43,733 bases of DNA, from the IMG/VR virus record IMGVR_UViG_3300037104_000207, positions 1 to 43,733 of that record. The stretch is one strand, 5' to 3'. The translations under genes were made by a program, and so were the position numbers. Shown in pieces: positions 5,359-13,429 of the stretch; position 1 is the first letter of the stretch; each line of letters begins with the position of its first letter. This stretch comes from a virus. The notes below the pieces were generated by a model that was given only the letters and a program-made list of their open reading frames with translations, did no database searches and was not told the DNA's origin.

Positions 5359-6809
5359 TGGCCGATCTTAAAGCAACGCTCAAGGCCGTCGAAGACCTGC
5401 GGAAGTTTCGCCGGTTCAATCAGATCGAGTTCTTCGAGCCGTACCCGAAGCAGGTGGACTTCTACGCGCTCGGTGCCCGCAAGCGCGAGCGGATGCTCAT
5501 GGCCGGCAACCAGCTTGGCAAGACGTACGCCGGCGCCGCCGAGGTCACCCACCACCTGACAGGAATTTATCCCGACGACTGGAACGGACGGCGGTGGGAC
5601 CGGCCGGTACGCGGATGGGCGGCCGGTGAAAGTTCGCTGCTGGTCCGCGACGTGCAGCAGAAACTTCTCTGCGGCGAGCCGGGCGTCGATGCCGAGTTCG
5701 GCACCGGCATGATCCCCAAGCACCTGTTTGTGGACAAGCCCTCCCTGGCCCGTGGTGTCACTGACGCCTATGACACCATTCAGGTCCGCCACAAGTCGGG
5801 CGGCATCTCGGTGCTCCGCTTCAAGTCCTACGAACAGGGCCGGAAGAAATTTCAGGGTGAGACGATCGACTTCGCGTGGGGCGACGAAGAACCACCCCTC
5901 GATGTCTATTCCGAAATCCTGACCCGCATCACGGCCACGAAGGGAATGGTGTTCATCACCTTCACGCCGCTGCAGGGCATGTCGCTTGTTGTCGCCCGCT
6001 ACCTCAATGAGCCGTCCGAGGATCGCGGCTACATTACCATGACGATCGAGGACGCCAAGCACATTGCGCCCGAAGATCGGGCGAAGATTATTGCCGGCTA
6101 CCCGGCGCACGAACGCGATGCTCGCGCACGCGGCATTCCGATGCTCGGCAGCGGCCGGGTCTTCCAGGTGAGCGAGGAAGCAATTCTCGAACCCACGATC
6201 GACTTCATCCCCGAACACTGGTTCAAAATGTGGGCGCTCGACTTCGGTATCGGCCATCCGTTCGCGGCGATACTCGGTCTGTACGACAAGGACGCCGACT
6301 GTATCCACATTCATGCGGCCCTGCGCTTGGTCGATCTTTCGCCCGACACTTCGCCGCCGATGCAGCACGCAAAGCCGATGAAGGCGATAGCCGCCAATGT
6401 CCCGGTCGCCTGGCCGCAAGACGGCACCGCACGCGATAAAGGATCGGGCAAGCAACTCGCTGCGCTCTACAAGGCCGAGGGCCTGCAGATGCTACCGGAG
6501 CACGCGACGTGGCCGGATGGTTCGATTTCCACAGAAGCCGGCATCATGGAGATGCAGGACCGGATGACTTCCGGCCGCTTCAAGGTGGCGGCGCACCTGT
6601 CGCAATGGCTCGAAGAATTTCGTCTGTACCACCGCAAGGATGGGATTATTGTCAAGGAACGTGATGACCTTATGAGCGCGTCCCGCGTGTTCGTGATGGC
6701 CAAGCGGTTCGCCAAGCAGGTTGTGCTCGGCAACAAAACTTCGTCCCGCAAGCCGCAATCTTATATCGCGGAAGGGACTTTGGAACTAGACACCGGCTAC
6801 GATGATTAG
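5358..6809 (+). CDS. terL: Terminase large subunit
   Basis: ATP-driven DNA packaging motor and headful or site-specific nuclease. In this 483-residue protein the ATPase carries Walker A at 50-56 (GNQLGKT, preceded by MLMA) and Walker B at about 168-179 (ETIDFAWGDEEP). The C-terminal RNase H-like nuclease begins with WALDFGIGH (Asp295), followed by the PQDGTARDKGSGKQL and KERDDLMSASRVFVMAKR segments that supply later acidic residues. The length is normal for podovirus large terminases. The ATG overlaps the upstream stop. It is followed by a promoter at 6813, so downstream genes need not depend on read-through. Confidence 0.93.
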   Translation: MADLKATLKAVEDLRKFRRFNQIEFFEPYPKQVDFYALGARKRERMLMAGNQLGKTYAGAAEVTHHLTGIYPDDWNGRRWDRPVRGWAAGESSLLVRDVQQKLLCGEPGVDAEFGTGMIPKHLFVDKPSLARGVTDAYDTIQVRHKSGGISVLRFKSYEQGRKKFQGETIDFAWGDEEPPLDVYSEILTRITATKGMVFITFTPLQGMSLVVARYLNEPSEDRGYITMTIEDAKHIAPEDRAKIIAGYPAHERDARARGIPMLGSGRVFQVSEEAILEPTIDFIPEHWFKMWALDFGIGHPFAAILGLYDKDADCIHIHAALRLVDLSPDTSPPMQHAKPMKAIAANVPVAWPQDGTARDKGSGKQLAALYKAEGLQMLPEHATWPDGSISTEAGIMEMQDRMTSGRFKVAAHLSQWLEEFRLYHRKDGIIVKERDDLMSASRVFVMAKRFAKQVVLGNKTSSRKPQSYIAEGTLELDTGYDD

Positions 6810-6812
6810 ACC

Positions 6813-6846
6813 TTGACTTGGGGTGTGCCGGGCAATAATGTTGCGG
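6813..6846 (+). promoter_or_regulatory. Promoter with degenerate 17-bp operator
   Basis: TTGACT (6813-6818) with ATAATG (6835-6840, 16-bp spacing) or TAATGT (6836-6841, 17-bp). The -10 lies inside GGGCAA-TAATG-TTGCGG (6830-6846), a version of the GCGCAA-N5-TTGCGC operator with one mismatch per arm. It would drive the paralogous pair and the portal group. Confidence 0.7.
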
Positions 6847-6871
6847 CGCTATTCCCAAAATGGAGATTTTC

Positions 6872-7462
6872 ATGTCAAATTTGGATCAGGTGTTCGGCGT
6901 AGGCCACAAGACTGATGCCGCAGGCAAACCCATCGAGCAAGGCATCGGGAGTGCGGCGGCGCTCGCCAGCCCGCTGCAGAAAGCTGCCGACCAAGCTGCC
7001 GCCACGGCGGTAAAGGCACATGAGCGTGCCGATGCGGCTGCGGCGCACGCTACGAAACTGGCGCAAGAAGCTGTCGTTGCCGACAACAATGCGAAGGCTG
7101 CTGCCGACGCTGCTGCGGCCGAGAAGGCCGCGACCCCGGCGCCGGCTCCTGTCCAGGCCGACAACCCGGCTGTGGTTCCTGCCTCGGCCTTGCCGGCTTC
7201 GACCCCGGTTGTCCCGGCTTCGACTGTCCCGGCTGCGGCTTCGTCCATGCCCGCTGATCAGCCTGTTGTGCCGGCTTCGGCGCCGGCCAGTGCGCCATCT
7301 CCCGCTGGTACGCTGCCGCCCGCTACCCCGGTTGTTCCGGCGCCGGTCGCTGCGGAAACGCTGCCGCCTGCTACCCCGGTTATTCCGGCCGCCCATAGCG
7401 GCATAGTCGCGCATCTCAAGGCGCTGCTCGCGGAAGCCGAGGCTACGATTACCAACCTGTAA
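6872..7462 (+). CDS. Ala/Pro-rich protein with shared GKPIEQGIGSAA motif (196 aa)
   Basis: I choose the ATG at 6872 because GGAG lies 7 bases before it; an ATG at 6860 has no site. Residues about 4-27 carry VFGVGHKTD...GKPIEQGIGSAA, also found in the next gene. The middle (28-90) is an Ala-rich helix with heptad character. The C-terminal half is Pro/Ala/Val repeats (VPAS, and LPPATPV twice), ending in a short helix (GIVAHLKALLAEAEATI). No known family. Its position between terminase and portal suggests a minor virion or assembly protein. Confidence 0.75.
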   Translation: MSNLDQVFGVGHKTDAAGKPIEQGIGSAAALASPLQKAADQAAATAVKAHERADAAAAHATKLAQEAVVADNNAKAAADAAAAEKAATPAPAPVQADNPAVVPASALPASTPVVPASTVPAAASSMPADQPVVPASAPASAPSPAGTLPPATPVVPAPVAAETLPPATPVIPAAHSGIVAHLKALLAEAEATITNL

Positions 7463-7474
7463 ACGGAGGACTGA

Positions 7475-7804
7475 ATGGCTGACGAAAAAACGGAAGTAAA
7501 GCTGCCGAACCACATGACGGCCGAGGAACTTATCGCCAGCGGCAAGTCGCCGGAACAGGCGAAGAAGATCATGTCCGATCGTGTGTTCGGTGTCGATCAC
7601 AAGGTTGACGAGGCGGGTAAGCCGATCGAGCAAGGTATTGGCTCGGCGGCCAATCCGTTCAAGTCCACCCACGAAGCTGCGCTGAAGAAGGCGCAGGAGG
7701 CGAACGCTCGCCTCGGCCTCGGTGCTTCGCCGGAAGTGATCGCGTCGATCGTCGCGGCGGTCATGTCCGCGATGGAAGCCAAATCGGCAGCGAAGGACCT
7801 CTAG
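7475..7804 (+). CDS. Small protein sharing the GKPIEQGIGSAA motif (109 aa)
   Basis: The ATG at 7475 follows AACGGAGGACTGA. The N-terminal 30 residues are polar (LPNHMTAEELIASGKSPEQA). Residues about 31-56 contain VFGVDHKVDEAGKPIEQG and GSAA, matching the previous gene, and an Ala-rich helix ends the protein. The two genes agree far better in protein than in DNA, which points to selection on the motif. Function unknown; likely a head-assembly or minor virion component by position. Confidence 0.75.
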   Translation: MADEKTEVKLPNHMTAEELIASGKSPEQAKKIMSDRVFGVDHKVDEAGKPIEQGIGSAANPFKSTHEAALKKAQEANARLGLGASPEVIASIVAAVMSAMEAKSAAKDL

Positions 7805-7806
7805 TT

Positions 7807-8004
7807 ATGCCCGCCACGAACCCCAAGAACGAACCGAACGCTCTGTCCGTCGATCTTGGGGTTCCGGCGGGCGCCGTCGATATGGAAACAGAGGACGAAA
7901 AGAAAAAGCGCCTGCTGCAACAGCAGCAGGAAATGATGGGCCGTTCCGGTTCATCGGTGTATGGTGCCGCTTCGATGTCATTGCTAGGACCGCCCCTTGT
8001 CTGA
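7807..8004 (+). CDS. Small protein upstream of portal (65 aa)
   Basis: The ATG at 7807 lies 2 bases after the upstream stop, and the end overlaps the portal start by 8 bases. It has an acidic/basic central stretch (METEDEKKKRLLQQQQEMMG) followed by a Gly/Ser-rich end. Podoviruses with this type of portal often have a short polar gene just before it. No function assigned. Confidence 0.65.
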   Translation: MPATNPKNEPNALSVDLGVPAGAVDMETEDEKKKRLLQQQQEMMGRSGSSVYGAASMSLLGPPLV

Positions 8005-9811
8005 CACCAACCCAGGCTATGACGGCACAAGCTTCCGCGTCCAATCGGCGCGGGAGATTGATTGCGTTGACAGGTCCATGCAGTTGTTTTCGCAGGTGAC
8101 GACCTATCGGAACATGGGCTTCGCCGGCCAATGGGAAGAAGTTGCCAGCCTGATCGAGCCGAGTGCGCGCAATACCTTCTACTACGGCAACTACAATACG
8201 CCGGGCATGAAGAAGACGCAGCACCAGATTGACGCCACGGGCATGATGGCCAACGCCCGCTTCGCCGCGATCTGCGACAGCTTGCTCACTCCAAGCAACA
8301 TGATTTACCAGCGTGTCGCGGTGAACGACGAATACGTTATGAAAGACCGCAAGACGCGCCTTTGGTGCGAGCAGGTCACGAACATCCTCCACAACGAACG
8401 GTATGCGCCAACGGCAAACTTCGCCGCGCAGAACCATGCTAATTTCCGTTCGCTCGGCGCCTTCGGCAATCTCGCCATGTTCATCGATGAACTTGATGAC
8501 CCGGAGGCTACCGGACTACGCTACGCTGGCCTGCCGATGGGTGAAGTGTTCTTCATCACCGATCACCAGAACCGCGTGATCGGTTTTATCCGCTGGTTCA
8601 AGTTTACGGCCCGCCAGGCGCATATGAAGTGGCCCGGCCAGTTGCCGCCGAACTTGCAGACGGCGTATCAGCAGCAGAGCGAGAACAAGTACAACTTCAT
8701 TCATGTCGTCATGCCTCGTGAGCGCGACGACTATGACCCGCAGCGGCTCGACGCACGCGGCAAGCGGTGGCAGTCCCTCTATATCTCCATCGAAGGCCGC
8801 TGCCTGATGTACAAGGCGGGGAAAGATATCGAAGGTGGCTATCGCACGTTCCCCCTGGCCGCTGGTCGATACTCGCAGGCGCCGGATGAAATCTACGGGC
8901 GTGGGTGGGCGATGGACGTGATGCCGTCGCTGAAGACCCTCAATGCGCAGAAACGAATTTTCTTGCGAGCCGGGCATCTCGCGGTTGACCCAATCAAGCT
9001 GACACGCGATGATGGCATGGTCGGCTTCAAGAACCGCCCCGGTGCCATGAACCCTGGCGGCGTTTCCGAGGACGGGAAAGTTCTGATCCACAATATGCCG
9101 ATTGGCGACGTGCAGATCGGCAAGGAGATGATGCAGGAAGAACGTGCTATCATCAACGATAACGCGCTTGTGACCCTGTTCCAAATTCTTGTGAAGACCC
9201 CGCAGATGTCCGCGACTGAAGTGATCGAGCGGGCGAACGAGAAAGGTATCTTGCTGGCGCCGACGATGGGCCGGCAGCAGGGCGAATATCTTCATCCGAT
9301 GACGATGCGGGAGATGGATATTCTCGCGTATCAGGGGAAACTCCCGCCGATGCCGCCACGGATGCTGGAAGCGATGAAAGCGACGAAGGGCAAATTCCAT
9401 CTCATTTTCGACAATCCGTTGTCGCGGCTTGCCAAGGCGCAAGAAGGCGCCGGCTTCCTGCGTACGCTTGAGAGCGTTCACCCGATCGCGCAAGCGACTG
9501 GCGATCCGTCGATCTACGACCCGTTCAATTTCAAGGTCGCTGTCCCTGCTCTGGCGCAGCAGAATGCCGTGCCGGAAAGCTGGATGGCCGACGCCGATCA
9601 GATGACGCAGAAGGCGCAGGCCCGTGCGAAGGCGCAAGCCGCCGATCAGCAGATGAAGAACTTGCCGAACCAGGCGGCGATGGTGAAGGCGCAAGCGTTC
9701 GCCGCGAAGAACAACCCGCAGGGTCAGCCGGGGCAACCGCAAATGGGCCAACAGCCTCAACCGGGGCAACCGCAAATGGGCCAACAGCCTCAACCGGGGC
9801 AGCCGCAATAA
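7997..9811 (+). CDS. Portal (head-to-tail connector) protein
   Basis: Forms the dodecameric ring at the capsid vertex through which DNA enters and leaves. At 604 residues it matches the podovirus head-tail connector family (PF12236), with recognisable segments WEEVASLIEPSARN, ATGMMANARFAAICDSLLTP and GRGWAMDVMPSLKTLNAQ. The start appears to be TTG at 7997, with AGGA 8 bases upstream inside the preceding gene; the first in-frame ATG lies 27 codons later and would cut conserved sequence. The C-terminus is a Gln/Pro/Gly-rich tail made of 11-residue repeats, longer than typical and probably disordered. Confidence 0.92.
   Translation: MSDTNPGYDGTSFRVQSAREIDCVDRSMQLFSQVTTYRNMGFAGQWEEVASLIEPSARNTFYYGNYNTPGMKKTQHQIDATGMMANARFAAICDSLLTPSNMIYQRVAVNDEYVMKDRKTRLWCEQVTNILHNERYAPTANFAAQNHANFRSLGAFGNLAMFIDELDDPEATGLRYAGLPMGEVFFITDHQNRVIGFIRWFKFTARQAHMKWPGQLPPNLQTAYQQQSENKYNFIHVVMPRERDDYDPQRLDARGKRWQSLYISIEGRCLMYKAGKDIEGGYRTFPLAAGRYSQAPDEIYGRGWAMDVMPSLKTLNAQKRIFLRAGHLAVDPIKLTRDDGMVGFKNRPGAMNPGGVSEDGKVLIHNMPIGDVQIGKEMMQEERAIINDNALVTLFQILVKTPQMSATEVIERANEKGILLAPTMGRQQGEYLHPMTMREMDILAYQGKLPPMPPRMLEAMKATKGKFHLIFDNPLSRLAKAQEGAGFLRTLESVHPIAQATGDPSIYDPFNFKVAVPALAQQNAVPESWMADADQMTQKAQARAKAQAADQQMKNLPNQAAMVKAQAFAAKNNPQGQPGQPQMGQQPQPGQPQMGQQPQPGQPQ
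9728..9808 (+). repeat. 33-bp in-frame tandem repeat at the portal C-terminus
   Basis: Two identical 33-bp units (9728-9760, 9761-9793) plus a partial third encode GQPQMGQQPQP repeats. Perfect identity implies recent expansion or ongoing slippage. Confidence 0.9.
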
Positions 9812-9822
9812 TCGGAGGGTAG

Positions 9823-10152
9823 ATGGTAGAAGTTTCGGAGGGGTTCCGGCTATTCGAGTTTATCCGCCAACGGCGGGCGAGCTACAAACAGGCCAAGAAC
9901 GCAGACTTCGCTCTCTCTGCGCCGGCTACTCAAAATGTGCTCATCGACCTTGCTGACTTTTGCCGCGCAGCAGAGAGTTGCGCCTGCTTTGACGAGAACG
10001 GTCGGTACGATCATGAGCGCACGTTGATTATGGAAGGTCGCCGCGAAGTGTGGCTGCGCCTGCAGAACCACTTCAATCTAACAACGCAACAACTCTATCG
10101 CCTCGCAACGGGGCAGACGTTTGAAACAACAGGAGATGACGATGCCAGGTGA
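9823..10152 (+). CDS. Bbp19-like phage protein (109 aa)
   Basis: The ATG at 9823 is preceded by CGGAGGGTAG. The sequence FIRQRRASYKQ, then VLIDLADFCRA with FDENGRYDHERTLIMEGRREVWLR split across the middle, matches the small Bbp19 family found beside portal genes in Bordetella phage BPP-1-like podoviruses. Biochemical role unknown; a structural or assembly role is suggested by context. Its 3' end overlaps the start region of the scaffold gene. Confidence 0.75.
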   Translation: MVEVSEGFRLFEFIRQRRASYKQAKNADFALSAPATQNVLIDLADFCRAAESCACFDENGRYDHERTLIMEGRREVWLRLQNHFNLTTQQLYRLATGQTFETTGDDDAR

Positions 10153-10996
10153 AAATGACGCTGCCGCCGCTGCTGCTGCCGCCGTTGCTGCTCCCGGTCC
10201 CGCTTGGTTCGCCGGTAAGGTGGACAAGGAAATCACCGATAGTTGGACCGCGAAGGGTTACGACATCAACGACCCGGTGAAGGTCGCCACCGAACTGACC
10301 AAAGCGTACAAGAACGCCGAGGGCCTGTTGGGTCGGCCGAAGGACCAGTTGATCTACGTCCCGACTGACTTCACGAAGGAGCCGGATGCGGTCAAGGCCG
10401 CCTTCCAGCGTCTCGGTGCTCCGGTCGATGCGAAGGACTACGACTTCCCGGCGTTGAAGGACAAGGACGGCAAGGTGACGAACATGGCGCTCGAAAATGC
10501 GCTGCGTGCTGTCTCCGGTGAAGCGTTACTGACGAAGGATGCGGCGTCGAAGGTCGCGGCGGCTGTCGTCAAGACCCAAGCTGACGCGGCGACGGCGCAG
10601 AAGGCCGAGGAAGCCGCTGCGCTCACAACGGAACGCGCCACCCTGGCCAAAAATTGGGGCGTCACCCCGGAACGACTGCAAGAAGCGCCGAATATGGTTG
10701 TCGCCAAGGCGGCGGCCGCGGCGTTAAAAATAACGCCGGAAATTCTCAACGCGCTTGAGAAATCAGCCGGGTACGCGAAGACGATGGAGATGTTCCGAGA
10801 AATCGGCGCTCGTATGGGCGAGGACAAGTTCATCAAGACCGAAGTGGATGGCAAGACGCAGATTGCGTCGAAGGAAGCGGCGCAGGCTCGCTTGGCCGAA
10901 TTGAAGCGCGACACGGCTTGGGTTGCTCGTTTGAACAACGGCGACACGGCTGCGAACCGCGAGTTGACGGACCTCAATACGATTATCTCGGCCTAG
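10142..10996 (+). CDS. Capsid scaffolding protein
   Basis: Guides procapsid assembly and is then lost. I start at the ATG at 10142 (AGGAG six bases upstream), giving 284 aa. After an Ala-rich N-terminus there is a conserved region (WFAGKVDKEITDSWTAKGYD, then AYKNAEGLLGRPKDQLIYVP), followed by a long Ala/Lys/Glu helical stretch (about 120-200) and a charged C-terminal end. Composition, length and position directly before the capsid gene fit podovirus scaffolds. A terminator follows the stop. Confidence 0.8.
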   Translation: MPGENDAAAAAAAAVAAPGPAWFAGKVDKEITDSWTAKGYDINDPVKVATELTKAYKNAEGLLGRPKDQLIYVPTDFTKEPDAVKAAFQRLGAPVDAKDYDFPALKDKDGKVTNMALENALRAVSGEALLTKDAASKVAAAVVKTQADAATAQKAEEAAALTTERATLAKNWGVTPERLQEAPNMVVAKAAAAALKITPEILNALEKSAGYAKTMEMFREIGARMGEDKFIKTEVDGKTQIASKEAAQARLAELKRDTAWVARLNNGDTAANRELTDLNTIISA

Positions 10997-11019
10997 TTTT
11001 CTAGCATAAGTGTTTGTTG

Positions 11020-11041
11020 CGCCGGGGGTAATTCCCCGGCG
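11020..11041 (+). terminator. Rho-independent terminator after the scaffold gene
   Basis: 8-bp GC stem CGCCGGGG / CCCCGGCG (11020-11027 with 11034-11041), 6-base loop, followed by TAATTTTATTG. It separates the portal/scaffold transcript from the capsid promoter 22 bp downstream. Confidence 0.8.
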
Positions 11042-11062
11042 TAATTTTATTGCGTGGGCCTG

Positions 11063-11091
11063 TTGACACGCGCAATAATCTTGCGCATAGT
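11063..11091 (+). promoter_or_regulatory. Capsid gene promoter with embedded 17-bp operator
   Basis: TTGACA (11063-11068), an exact 17-bp spacer and CATAGT (11086-11091). The spacer is CGCGCAATAATCTTGCG, identical to 3671-3687, and the perfect operator GCGCAA-TAATC-TTGCGC occupies 11070-11086. A bound regulator would cover the space between -35 and -10, so it would either block or reshape the promoter. Confidence 0.8.
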
Positions 11092-11151
11092 GCGATCACT
11101 GGCCCCCCTGTGTGGATACGGCTGTCCCCGAATTAAACACAGGATCGCGCC

Positions 11152-12066
11152 ATGAGCGAACTTATCCCGGCACTGTTTACGACCCAATTTTCTTCGCTGC
11201 TCGAACTCAAGCTGCAGCAAATGGGGTCCAAGCTTCGCGGTCGCGTGCGCGAGCAGACCCACGTTGGCAAGCAGGCTTCCCCGGTCAACCAGATCGGCGC
11301 CATTCAGATGAAGGCGCCCGCCGGCCGCTTCGCTCCGAAGAACCGCACCGATGCGGACTTCACGCGGCGTTGGGTCACCCCGCAGGACGGCGAAATCGAT
11401 CAGTTGATCGACAGCTTCGATGAACTGCGCACGATCATCGATCCCAAGAATATGTACGTCGAGAACGCCAGCATGGCGGTCGGGCGTGGTTGGGACGATG
11501 CGATTATCGCCGCGTTCTTCGGCTCCGCGCAGACTGGCGTGGACGAGGGCGCGATGGTCACCGAGATTTTCAACACCACGAATTTCCAGATTGCGTCCAC
11601 CTTCGGCGCGTCTTCGGCGGCCGGTCTTACCGTCGCCAAGATGATCGAAGCGAAGCGCATTCTGCGCCACTACCACGTCGATCTGGAAGTCGAGCGCCCG
11701 ACAATGGTGATCGGCTCGCAGCAGGAGAGCGATCTTCTGAACCAGACGCAGGTTGTGTCCACCGAGTTCAACGACAAGCCGGTGCTTGTTGACGGCAGCG
11801 TGAAGCAGTTCCTCGGCTTCGACATCGTGATGTCGGAACGCCTGGCGACCGCTTCGAGCGTCCGCAACGTCCCGATCTTCGTCAAGTCCGGTATGCACCT
11901 TGGCATGTGGCAGGACATGACGAACCGCATCTCGATCCGCAACGACCTGTCGAGCGAGCCTTACGACCTCTACACCAAGACTTCGTTTGGTGCCACGCGC
12001 CTGCAGCCCGGCAAGGTCATCTCGATCCTGTGCTCGGATGCTTCGGCCGGCGACATCACCCCGTAG
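11152..12066 (+). CDS. Major capsid protein
   Basis: Main shell protein, 304 residues, of the Phage_capsid_2 type (PF19821) found in podoviruses of this group. It starts at ATG 11152 (MSELIPALFTTQFSSLLELK). Recognisable parts are the N-terminal arm, the loop MKAPAGRFAPKNRTDADFTR, the central VGRGWDDAIIAAFFGSAQTG and the C-terminal LYTKTSFGATRLQPGKVISI. It has its own strong promoter preceded by a terminator, as expected for the most highly made protein. The 60-nt leader has no strong AGGAG; CAGGATCGCGCC lies before the ATG. Confidence 0.9.
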   Translation: MSELIPALFTTQFSSLLELKLQQMGSKLRGRVREQTHVGKQASPVNQIGAIQMKAPAGRFAPKNRTDADFTRRWVTPQDGEIDQLIDSFDELRTIIDPKNMYVENASMAVGRGWDDAIIAAFFGSAQTGVDEGAMVTEIFNTTNFQIASTFGASSAAGLTVAKMIEAKRILRHYHVDLEVERPTMVIGSQQESDLLNQTQVVSTEFNDKPVLVDGSVKQFLGFDIVMSERLATASSVRNVPIFVKSGMHLGMWQDMTNRISIRNDLSSEPYDLYTKTSFGATRLQPGKVISILCSDASAGDITP

Positions 12067-12095
12067 CCCTTGATCTGATTTAACGGAGAAAGCCA

Positions 12096-12764
12096 ATGAC
12101 TGCTGTTTTGAATAGTAAGGGCGTGAACCTTACCCTCTTGGACGCCAATGTGGTCGCCCTTACCGAGGGTGAAGGTGCTACGGCTCGACTGAAAGTTGTC
12201 GAGGATCAGATTTCTCTCCCGGTCACGTTCTTCAGTGCCACGGCGAACTACGCTCGGCTATGCCGCTTCCCTACCACTGCTAAGATCAAGCGCCTGACTT
12301 GGTTCACTGATGCGGCGGTTGACGCGGCGGCGACGACTGGGGCGACCACGCTTTCGATCGGGGTGGCGTTTTCGGATGACACCGCTGACGGAACCCCTCC
12401 CTGGTTGCAGGGTCTTGTTCCTTCGACTGTTGGTGTGGTTGCCAACGGTGGATCGACCACGGCCGGTACGACCGTGGCACTCCCGAGCACTTCGGCCGCG
12501 AACGACTTCTTCGGCGCCTTTACGCCATCAGCGACCACGGCGCCTATTCCGCTTACCGACGCCACCTTCGGTGGCCTCGCCACCTACGGGTCGCCGCTCT
12601 ACATCACGCAGACGCCGTTGGTGAACATCTTCAACTTCCTCGACGGGCAGGGCAACCTGCAACGGAACTTGGGCTACTTCGACATCTACTTCCGGTCAAC
12701 GCACGCCTACACCACCGTTCCGACCACGGCGGCTAACCTTTATGTTCGCCTGGAATACGTCTAG
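12096..12764 (+). CDS. Probable head/virion structural protein (222 aa)
   Basis: Directly downstream of the capsid gene with a good site (ACGGAGAAAGCC). It is beta-rich, with many Thr, Ala and Gly residues and few charges, typical of decoration or virion surface proteins. Segments such as IKRLTWFTDAAVDAAA and GYFDIYFRSTHAY give no family I can name. A minor capsid or decoration role is inference from position and composition. Confidence 0.7.
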   Translation: MTAVLNSKGVNLTLLDANVVALTEGEGATARLKVVEDQISLPVTFFSATANYARLCRFPTTAKIKRLTWFTDAAVDAAATTGATTLSIGVAFSDDTADGTPPWLQGLVPSTVGVVANGGSTTAGTTVALPSTSAANDFFGAFTPSATTAPIPLTDATFGGLATYGSPLYITQTPLVNIFNFLDGQGNLQRNLGYFDIYFRSTHAYTTVPTTAANLYVRLEYV

Positions 12765-12778
12765 GCGAGAACACCTAC

Positions 12779-12809
12779 GGCAGAGAGGGGGCAAGGCTTC
12801 CCTCCTGCC
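12779..12809 (+). terminator. Hairpin without T-run (possible attenuator or mRNA stabiliser)
   Basis: GGCAG-A-GAGGG pairs with CCCTC-CTGCC (12779-12809), extended outside by CTACGG / CCGTAG. No U-tract follows, so it is more likely an attenuator or processing/stability element separating the 222-aa gene from the next. Confidence 0.45.
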
Positions 12810-12842
12810 GAACCTCCACTCTGACCGTAGGGCTACAATGCC

Positions 12843-13103
12843 ATGACAGCAGTTTGCATTTCCTCCACTCGCGGTGTTGATGTCGTCAAGTCCGCGAACT
12901 ATACGATCGCCACCAGTGCGCCGACGACGAATTTCGATTTCGAGTTGCGCTTCAACTTGCTCGACGCGAATAGTGCGCCGCTGACCAAGAAGGACATCAT
13001 CTTGTTCCTTGAAAATCTGGCGCACCTATTCGAGAACCCGAACACCAAGGCGTTCTTCTCCACGTCGCCCACCGGGACGAACTTCACCGGCCCGCAGATT
13101 TAG
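12843..13103 (+). CDS. Hypothetical structural protein (86 aa)
   Basis: The ATG at 12843 has only a weak upstream site (GTAGGGC). The product is soluble and beta-rich at first (ANYTIATSAPTTNFDFELRF), with a helical middle (KKDIILFLENLAHLF) and a polar end. Position among head genes suggests a minor virion component; no family recognised. Confidence 0.65.
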   Translation: MTAVCISSTRGVDVVKSANYTIATSAPTTNFDFELRFNLLDANSAPLTKKDIILFLENLAHLFENPNTKAFFSTSPTGTNFTGPQI

Positions 13104-13112
13104 GCGGCGCCC

Positions 13113-13409
13113 ATGCTGTACAACACCCCCGAACGGGTCGTTTACCAGAACCAGGCGGCAGGGACCATCGGCCCCTTCTCGCTTCGTGGCGGCAGCTATT
13201 GGATCGAAACCAAGAGCACCGGCACGGGCACGATCGATCTGAAGAAGGTTGGGCCTGACGGCACGACCTACACCGCGAGGATCACGCAGATCACCGCCAC
13301 CGCTGGCCAGCAAACTATCTCCTTGCCGCCCGGCACCTACGAATGGGTAGTCGCTACCTTCACCGCGAACTATCTTGAAATCAGTCGCATCCCGACTGCC
13401 GTGGAGTGA
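13113..13409 (+). CDS. Hypothetical structural protein, beta-rich (98 aa)
   Basis: The ATG at 13113 lies 9 bases after the previous stop without a clear AGGAG site. The sequence (GTIGPFSLRGGSYWIETKST, then TISLPPGTYEWVVATFTANY) alternates Gly and aromatic residues as in small beta-sandwich domains, and resembles jelly-roll-type decoration modules only in general pattern. Function unknown. Confidence 0.65.
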   Translation: MLYNTPERVVYQNQAAGTIGPFSLRGGSYWIETKSTGTGTIDLKKVGPDGTTYTARITQITATAGQQTISLPPGTYEWVVATFTANYLEISRIPTAVE

Positions 13410-13429
13410 CTTAGATCGGGAGTGCTGAC

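Noticed and set aside
5280-6455. Long minus-strand frames opposite the large terminase, portal and ejection genes
   Set aside because: They are antisense shadows caused by high GC and codon bias; their composition is Arg/His-rich without domains, and the plus-strand genes are certain.
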